A DNA stretch of 64,000 bases, taken from Arthrobacter sp. B2a2-09 (GTDB lineage Bacteria > Actinomycetota > Actinomycetes > Actinomycetales > Micrococcaceae). Positions within the stretch are counted from its first letter, which is position 1; every line of letters begins with the position of its first letter. The notes under the pieces are model-generated. The model worked only from the letters and a program-made list of their open reading frames with translations, ran no database searches and was not told the origin of the DNA. Of the stretch, positions 60,113 through 64,000 are shown piece after piece. The position numbers and the translations under genes were made by a program. The stretch is taken from assembly GCF_027587375.1 (NCBI RefSeq), contig NZ_JAMXIC010000025.1, positions 1 through 64,000 on the forward strand, given 5' to 3'.

Positions 60113-60997
60113 GTGAATCCCTCTCTCCTTCTGTCCTTGCTGCTGGTACCCCTGCCGGTTGCCTACCTGATGTGGTCTATTCTTTCGGTTGACCGCAAAG
60201 CCCAACGCGCCGTCCGGGAGCTTTTGACGAGGGGTGAAAACATTGCCGAGGCCGGTCCGCAAAGTCGTGGCGGTGCACTCGAGCTCATTGGCTACCGCCT
60301 GACCCCTGGAAGCTACGTCCAGAAGCTGGATAGGCTGCTCTCGTTGGCCGGCCGTCCGCCGTCGCTCCCTTTGGGACGCGTCCTGGCAGCCAAGCCCCTC
60401 CTCGGATTGTGCGGCGCACTTTTTGGTTTCTTCATCAGTGCCAACAGCTCGAGCGGGATCATCAAGCTCGTGGGGATATTTGTTGTATTGCTTGGTTACT
60501 TTATCCCCGATCTGATGCTGTACAGCAAAGGACAGGAGCGCCAAAAAGCCATGCAATTGGAACTCGCAAATACCATGGACCAAATGCTTATTTCGGTCGA
60601 GGCGGGCCTCGGTTTTGAAGGTGCCATGGCACGCGCCGGAGAAAACGGGAAGGGGCCGCTGGCTGAGGAGTTGGTGCGGACGCTGCAGGACATGCAGGTT
60701 GGACGGAGCCGCCGCGAGTCCTATCTGGCATTGGCCGAACGGACTAACGTCCCTGAACTTCGAAGCTTCGTGCAGGCCGTGATCCAAGCGGACACATACG
60801 GCATTGCCATCAGCCGGGTCTTGAGGGTCCAGGCGAAGGTGATGAGGGTGAAACGCCGCCAACGGGCCGAGGAGAAGGCGATGAAGCTTCCGGTGATGGT
60901 TCTCTTCCCGCTTCTGCTCTTTATCTTCCCTGTGCTGTTCATCGCCATCCTGGGGCCGGCGGTCATCAACGCCATAGCGAGTTTCAGCGGCGGCTGA
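60113..60997 (+). CDS. tadC: Tad platform membrane protein TadC
   Basis: A 294-aa partner of TadB with the T2SSF domain in its C-terminal half (NTMDQMLISVEAGLGFEGAM, FVQAVIQADTYGIAISRVLR) and membrane segments at both ends. GTG start at 60113, with GAGGTG overlapping the tadB stop. It is the last tad gene; 125 bp follow before the HPt-like gene, with no clear terminator. Confidence 0.9.
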   Translation: MNPSLLLSLLLVPLPVAYLMWSILSVDRKAQRAVRELLTRGENIAEAGPQSRGGALELIGYRLTPGSYVQKLDRLLSLAGRPPSLPLGRVLAAKPLLGLCGALFGFFISANSSSGIIKLVGIFVVLLGYFIPDLMLYSKGQERQKAMQLELANTMDQMLISVEAGLGFEGAMARAGENGKGPLAEELVRTLQDMQVGRSRRESYLALAERTNVPELRSFVQAVIQADTYGIAISRVLRVQAKVMRVKRRQRAEEKAMKLPVMVLFPLLLFIFPVLFIAILGPAVINAIASFSGG

Positions 60998-61059
60998 GCG
61001 GATAACGCATTCTCCGAATTAGTGCACTGGATGAAAAGGAGTTCAAATCAAGAAAGGCC

Positions 61060-61085
61060 TAAGATTTCCTTAAGATAGGCATAAG
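61060..61085 (+). promoter_or_regulatory. 11-bp-phased TAAGAT repeats before the HPt-like gene
   Basis: TAAGAT at 61060 and 61071 and TAAG at 61082 are exactly 11 bp apart, as in OmpR/PhoB-family operators. It may be bound by response regulator 2, encoded next door. Related phased repeats lie before the TasA-like gene. Confidence 0.5.
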
Positions 61086-61122
61086 TCCGGTTTTTCAGGA
61101 ATTCAGAAAGTAGCATTGGGCT

Positions 61123-61578
61123 ATGTTCAGTTCAGGTTCCAGCGAGGTCAACGAGGATTCAGACCCCAGCCATACAGGCTCGGCCGACGACTCCAACGGC
61201 CTGCCCGCTGTCCCGCTTACTGAACTTCCCATACTGGATCTGGCAGAATTCCAACTCCTGGAAGATCAAGTGGACAATCCGCTGATCGCGCGCACGTTTG
61301 CCGGCGACTTCGCGAAACTCTGGGGGAAGCGATACGAAATCCTCGCATCCGCCGTCGAGCGCGGTGACGTTGCCGCGGCCCTGAATGCGGTCCTAAGCCT
61401 CAGGACCTCCTCCACCATGGTTGGCGGTGTGCGCCTTGCGGTACTTGCAGCGCAACTGGAGCAACGCATTCGAAATAGTGAATTGTGTGAGGCCCGGCCC
61501 CTCCTCAAGGAAGTTGCAGAATGCGGGCACCAAACGGTCCAGGAACTAAAGGACAGCTACGTACTCCGGAACGATTGA
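61123..61578 (+). CDS. Stand-alone HPt-like protein lacking the phospho-histidine
   Basis: A 151-aa protein. Residues 1-45 are acidic and probably flexible. Residues about 60-145 are helical and match the C-terminal domain of the signal peptidase at 44594: FAGDFAKLWGKRYEILASAV and NAVLSLRTSSTMVGGVRLAV. In active HPt domains the third residue of this core motif is His (as in A-x-H-x-L-K-G); here it is Leu. It ends 24 bp before the end of the convergent response regulator 2 gene. It may bind regulators without passing phosphate. Confidence 0.75.
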   Translation: MFSSGSSEVNEDSDPSHTGSADDSNGLPAVPLTELPILDLAEFQLLEDQVDNPLIARTFAGDFAKLWGKRYEILASAVERGDVAAALNAVLSLRTSSTMVGGVRLAVLAAQLEQRIRNSELCEARPLLKEVAECGHQTVQELKDSYVLRND

Positions 61579-61602
61579 CATCGAAGGCCTGGCTCGAATC
61601 GC

Positions 61603-62385
61603 CTAGTCCGGTCTTTTCGGTGTGAGCCGATACCCGACTCCTCGGACAGTCTGCAGAAAGCGCGGCGATTGTGGATCTTCACGAAGCTTTCGGCGGAGGT
61701 TCCCGATGTGGGTCTCAACAGCCCGTTCGTCGGCTTCGCTGATGTACGCATCGTCGTCGTAGTAGTCACCGCGAGCTGCCCTGACAAGGTCAGCCCGCGT
61801 CCGCACTTCCCCCTTGGCCCGAAGCAAGTCGAAGAGGAGATCGAATTCGCTTCTCGTCAATGGCAGGGTTGAACCTTGAAGCGTCACGGTGCGTGATTTG
61901 TAGTTCAGGGCCACGCCATTGTGCCTGATCACCGCTTGGTCGGCCCAGTCTGGCCCGGCCGAACCGGCGTAAGCACCCCCGCGATCCTCCTCCGGCAAGG
62001 CAAACCTGCCTTCCGTGTGAGGCCGCCGCATCATGGCGGTGACCCGGGCCCTCAATTCGCGGGGCAAGAACGGTTTCTTGACGTAGTCGTCTGCGCCGGT
62101 CAGGAAAGCCGTCAACGTGTCCGGCTCGTCGCTCCTGGCCGTCAGCATCACGACATATGCGTCGCTGAATTGCCGAATTCGCCGGAGGACCTCATGGCCG
62201 TCCATATCTGGAAGTCCGACGTCCAGCGTAACCACAGAGGCATGCTGAGCTCGTACGACTTCTACGCCTTCACGTCCGGTAGCGGCCGAGTGCACCACAA
62301 ATCCAGCTTCTTTGAGGATGGCGTCAACCAAATTTCGTACATCTTCGTCATCCTCAATGACTACAGCTACCCCAGGCTCGCTCAT
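61603..62385 (-). CDS. OmpR-family response regulator 2
   Basis: A 260-aa regulator very like response regulator 1. Receiver: VAVVIEDDEDVRNLV, Asp in TLDVGLPDMDGHEV, Thr in MLTARSDE, Lys in YVKKPFLPRE. Winged helix: LTRSEFDLLFDLLRAKGEVR, the shared YISEADERAVETHIGNLRRK stretch and VRGVGYRL. ATG 62385, with AAGGA six bases upstream. It is divergent from the histidine kinase at 62641, with which it very likely forms a pair controlling the neighbouring tad or HPt genes. Confidence 0.9.
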   Translation of the reverse strand: MSEPGVAVVIEDDEDVRNLVDAILKEAGFVVHSAATGREGVEVVRAQHASVVTLDVGLPDMDGHEVLRRIRQFSDAYVVMLTARSDEPDTLTAFLTGADDYVKKPFLPRELRARVTAMMRRPHTEGRFALPEEDRGGAYAGSAGPDWADQAVIRHNGVALNYKSRTVTLQGSTLPLTRSEFDLLFDLLRAKGEVRTRADLVRAARGDYYDDDAYISEADERAVETHIGNLRRKLREDPQSPRFLQTVRGVGYRLTPKRPD

Positions 62386-62640
62386 TGGACATCCTTGAGT
62401 CGGTGCACATCCCCGCGCAGCCCAGCGCAACGCGGTAAATGTCACCCAAATATCCACGATACAAGCATTGAGGGCATCTGGCATCTAATATGTGGATTAA
62501 GCGCTGCTCCGAACTTCGATGTTGATCGTTCGGGGCAGTCGTATTGTTGGTCCTTGGGGGAATAGTGGACTCCGGGCGTTTCCTTCGGGAATCGCGTGGA
62601 GCTGTAATTGGTTCGCGAATCCCCAAGGAAGGGTCCTGTC

Positions 62641-64000
62641 TTGAGTGAGCAGCCATTTTTTCGCGCGGCCGCCCGTTTCTTCAGAAAACTCACGCCTCGC
62701 GCCCGTTTGGCCGTCTGTGAATTACCGCTGACGCTCATCATCGCGGGCCTGGTGCTCGCGGCCCCTACTCTTTGGCCAGGGTTAATCCAGAATTGGTTGT
62801 TTGTCACCGGGGTTGTCCTCCACGGGATCCTTTTCCTGGCCTGCCTGCTGGTCCCGTGGGAGCGATTGGCGCCGAGCGCAGGCCTGGCAATCCCTATTTT
62901 GGATCTTGTTGCCCTCTGGTTCACTCGAAACGGCGCCTTCAACGCGATACCAGGCCTCATCACATTGGCCATCTTTCCCGTGATCTGGTTGTCTGCCTCA
63001 GGCATGCTTTCCAAGTCGAGCCTGATCCTCAGTTTTGTGGGTCCTTTCTTCATTGCGTTTCCGCCACTCGTTTCGCACTTGCTTCGTCCCACCTCATCAG
63101 ACATTTCTTCGGTGTTGCTTTTGCCCCTCATGATGTTCGCAATGGCAGTCTCCATTCGTTTGGCTGGCTCAAATGCCCGTCTCCAGCAACGGCGGGTTAA
63201 ACAGCGGGATCAGGCCCTGCGGCAATTGTTGGCCGCCAGCCGGGAGCGGGAGACGCTGCTCAAGACAATCCTGGACACGATCGACGTCGGAATTGTCGCC
63301 GTCGATTCGAAGGGCGAAACCGTTCTGATCAACAACCAGCAAAAGGCATTCCTACAGATGGCAATGCCTGCGGAAGGCTCGCCTGGGGTCGCGGAACAAG
63401 ACCGGCTGGTTTTCGGCCAGGACCGGCGGACGCCGCTTCCCCTTGAAAAGGGCCCTATTCGAAGGGCCGTTCAAGGGGAAACATTTTCCGACTATCTTCT
63501 TTGGTTCGGCGCCGGTACCGAACAACGGGCCATCTCGACCGCCGCTCGGGGTATGAAAAACGAGATTAATGACGGGTTCGGCGGAGCGGTCATCGTCTTC
63601 AGGGACGTGACTGATGTTGTAGATGCCCTTGCGGCAAAGGACGAGTTGGTTGCCAACGTTTCGCACGAATTCGGTTCGCCGTTGACATCGATCTTGGGCA
63701 ACATCGATCTTGTGCTCCGCGGCACCCAGGAGCTCCAGCCAGTAACAAGGCTTGGTTTGGAAGTCGCGGAGCGAAATGCCGAGCGCCTCCGTGTCCTGGT
63801 TGAAGACCTCCTTTTGTCAGCCGTCGCCGTCGAGAGCGTGCATCCACGGCGCACTGATTTGGCTGGCCTGGTGGAAAACAGTTTGGTCTCCGCGCGGGCC
63901 CAGGCCGACGCTGCCCATGTGGGCCTAGTCGCCGACGTACCGGCACCCTTGTGGGCGAATGCCGACCCCTTGAGGCTGGGACAGGCTTTGGACAATCTGG
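62641..64000 (+). CDS. Membrane PAS sensor histidine kinase (cut by window end)
   Basis: At least 453 aa, open at the 3' end. TTG start at 62641 with AAGGAAGGG seven bases upstream. Residues about 25-180 hold five or six membrane helices (ELPLTLIIAGLVLAAPTLWP and later VLLLPLMMFAMAVSI). A coiled-coil (QRRVKQRDQALRQLLAASRE), a PAS-like domain (ILDTIDVGIVAVDSKGETVL) and HisKA follow: AKDELVANVSHEFGSPLTSI, phospho-acceptor His, with GSPL replacing the usual RTPL. The ATPase domain starts at the edge (NADPLRLGQALDNL). Likely partner of response regulator 2. Confidence 0.88.
   Translation, partial: MSEQPFFRAAARFFRKLTPRARLAVCELPLTLIIAGLVLAAPTLWPGLIQNWLFVTGVVLHGILFLACLLVPWERLAPSAGLAIPILDLVALWFTRNGAFNAIPGLITLAIFPVIWLSASGMLSKSSLILSFVGPFFIAFPPLVSHLLRPTSSDISSVLLLPLMMFAMAVSIRLAGSNARLQQRRVKQRDQALRQLLAASRERETLLKTILDTIDVGIVAVDSKGETVLINNQQKAFLQMAMPAEGSPGVAEQDRLVFGQDRRTPLPLEKGPIRRAVQGETFSDYLLWFGAGTEQRAISTAARGMKNEINDGFGGAVIVFRDVTDVVDALAAKDELVANVSHEFGSPLTSILGNIDLVLRGTQELQPVTRLGLEVAERNAERLRVLVEDLLLSAVAVESVHPRRTDLAGLVENSLVSARAQADAAHVGLVADVPAPLWANADPLRLGQALDNL

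Noticed and set aside
61036..61042. AAAAGGAG as a ribosome binding site for an extra small gene after tadC
   Set aside because: No ATG, GTG or TTG follows at usable spacing.

Overview
The window looks like a chromosome segment of a high-GC Gram-positive actinobacterium, most likely Micrococcaceae (Arthrobacter / Pseudarthrobacter / Paenarthrobacter type). The pointers are high-GC codon use with many GTG/TTG starts, menaquinone genes, an actinobacterial phenylacetate (paa) locus under a TetR regulator, a sugar ABC operon without its own ATPase, a Tad pilus locus without secretin, and a SipW/TasA-like surface-protein cluster. The genus is inference; no rRNA or tRNA was seen. 

Layout. 0.1-4.7 kb: a 32-bp tandem array, then menA, menE, menB, a VOC protein and a CPBP protease, all on the minus strand. 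4.9-8.3 kb: a GabP-type permease, a dienelactone hydrolase, and an SRPBCC / pentapeptide-repeat pair. 8.3-11.4 kb: a thiolase / enoyl-CoA hydratase / hydroxyacyl-CoA dehydrogenase operon behind a TTGACC minisatellite and a PaaR-like operator. 11.4-14.9 kb: single genes (AbiEi/DUF559-like, GNAT, SGNH hydrolase, LysE exporter). 15.0-21.4 kb: a LacI-controlled sugar ABC operon with ThuA and Gfo/Idh enzymes. 21.6-28.4 kb: a tyrosine phosphatase, then paaZ, a VOC protein, the TetR regulator, paaK and paaI. 28.5-38.7 kb: a GNAT gene whose last codons recur as a 23-bp direct repeat 9.7 kb further on; between the two copies lie a GAF protein, an EamA transporter, a complete oligopeptide ABC operon, a CocE-type hydrolase and a TetR regulator. 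38.8-49.9 kb: response regulator 1, a 59-aa secreted peptide, a histidine kinase, an S9 peptidase, the TasA-like / SipW / secreted-protein cluster, an LCP protein, a 46-aa ORF, a two-domain cupredoxin and a PAS-ANTAR regulator. 50-53.7 kb: a large PEP-synthase / rifampicin-phosphotransferase-like enzyme and 0.9 kb of repeats. 53.7-64 kb: flp1-flp2-tadE-tadG-cpaB-cpaE-cpaF-tadB-tadC, then an HPt-like protein, response regulator 2 and a histidine kinase cut by the window end.

How genes work together. The thiolase operon, paaZ, paaK/paaI and the TetR gene share one operator motif and form a scattered phenylacetate regulon; the ring-epoxidase genes paaABCDE are not here. Two surface-structure loci (TasA-like/SipW and Tad) each lie near one of two closely similar response regulators. 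Each also carries an HPt-like domain in which the phospho-accepting histidine is replaced by leucine; in one case that domain is fused to the signal peptidase.

The most unusual content is non-genic. A 32-bp-period repeat family occurs in five arrays, mostly right behind stop codons. A family of about 66-bp palindromes has five copies, one with paired compensatory changes. There are many short in-frame or inter-genic tandem duplications (15, 17, 21, 27 and 183 bp), including a chain of three hexapeptide mini-ORFs linked by ATGA overlaps between two permease genes.
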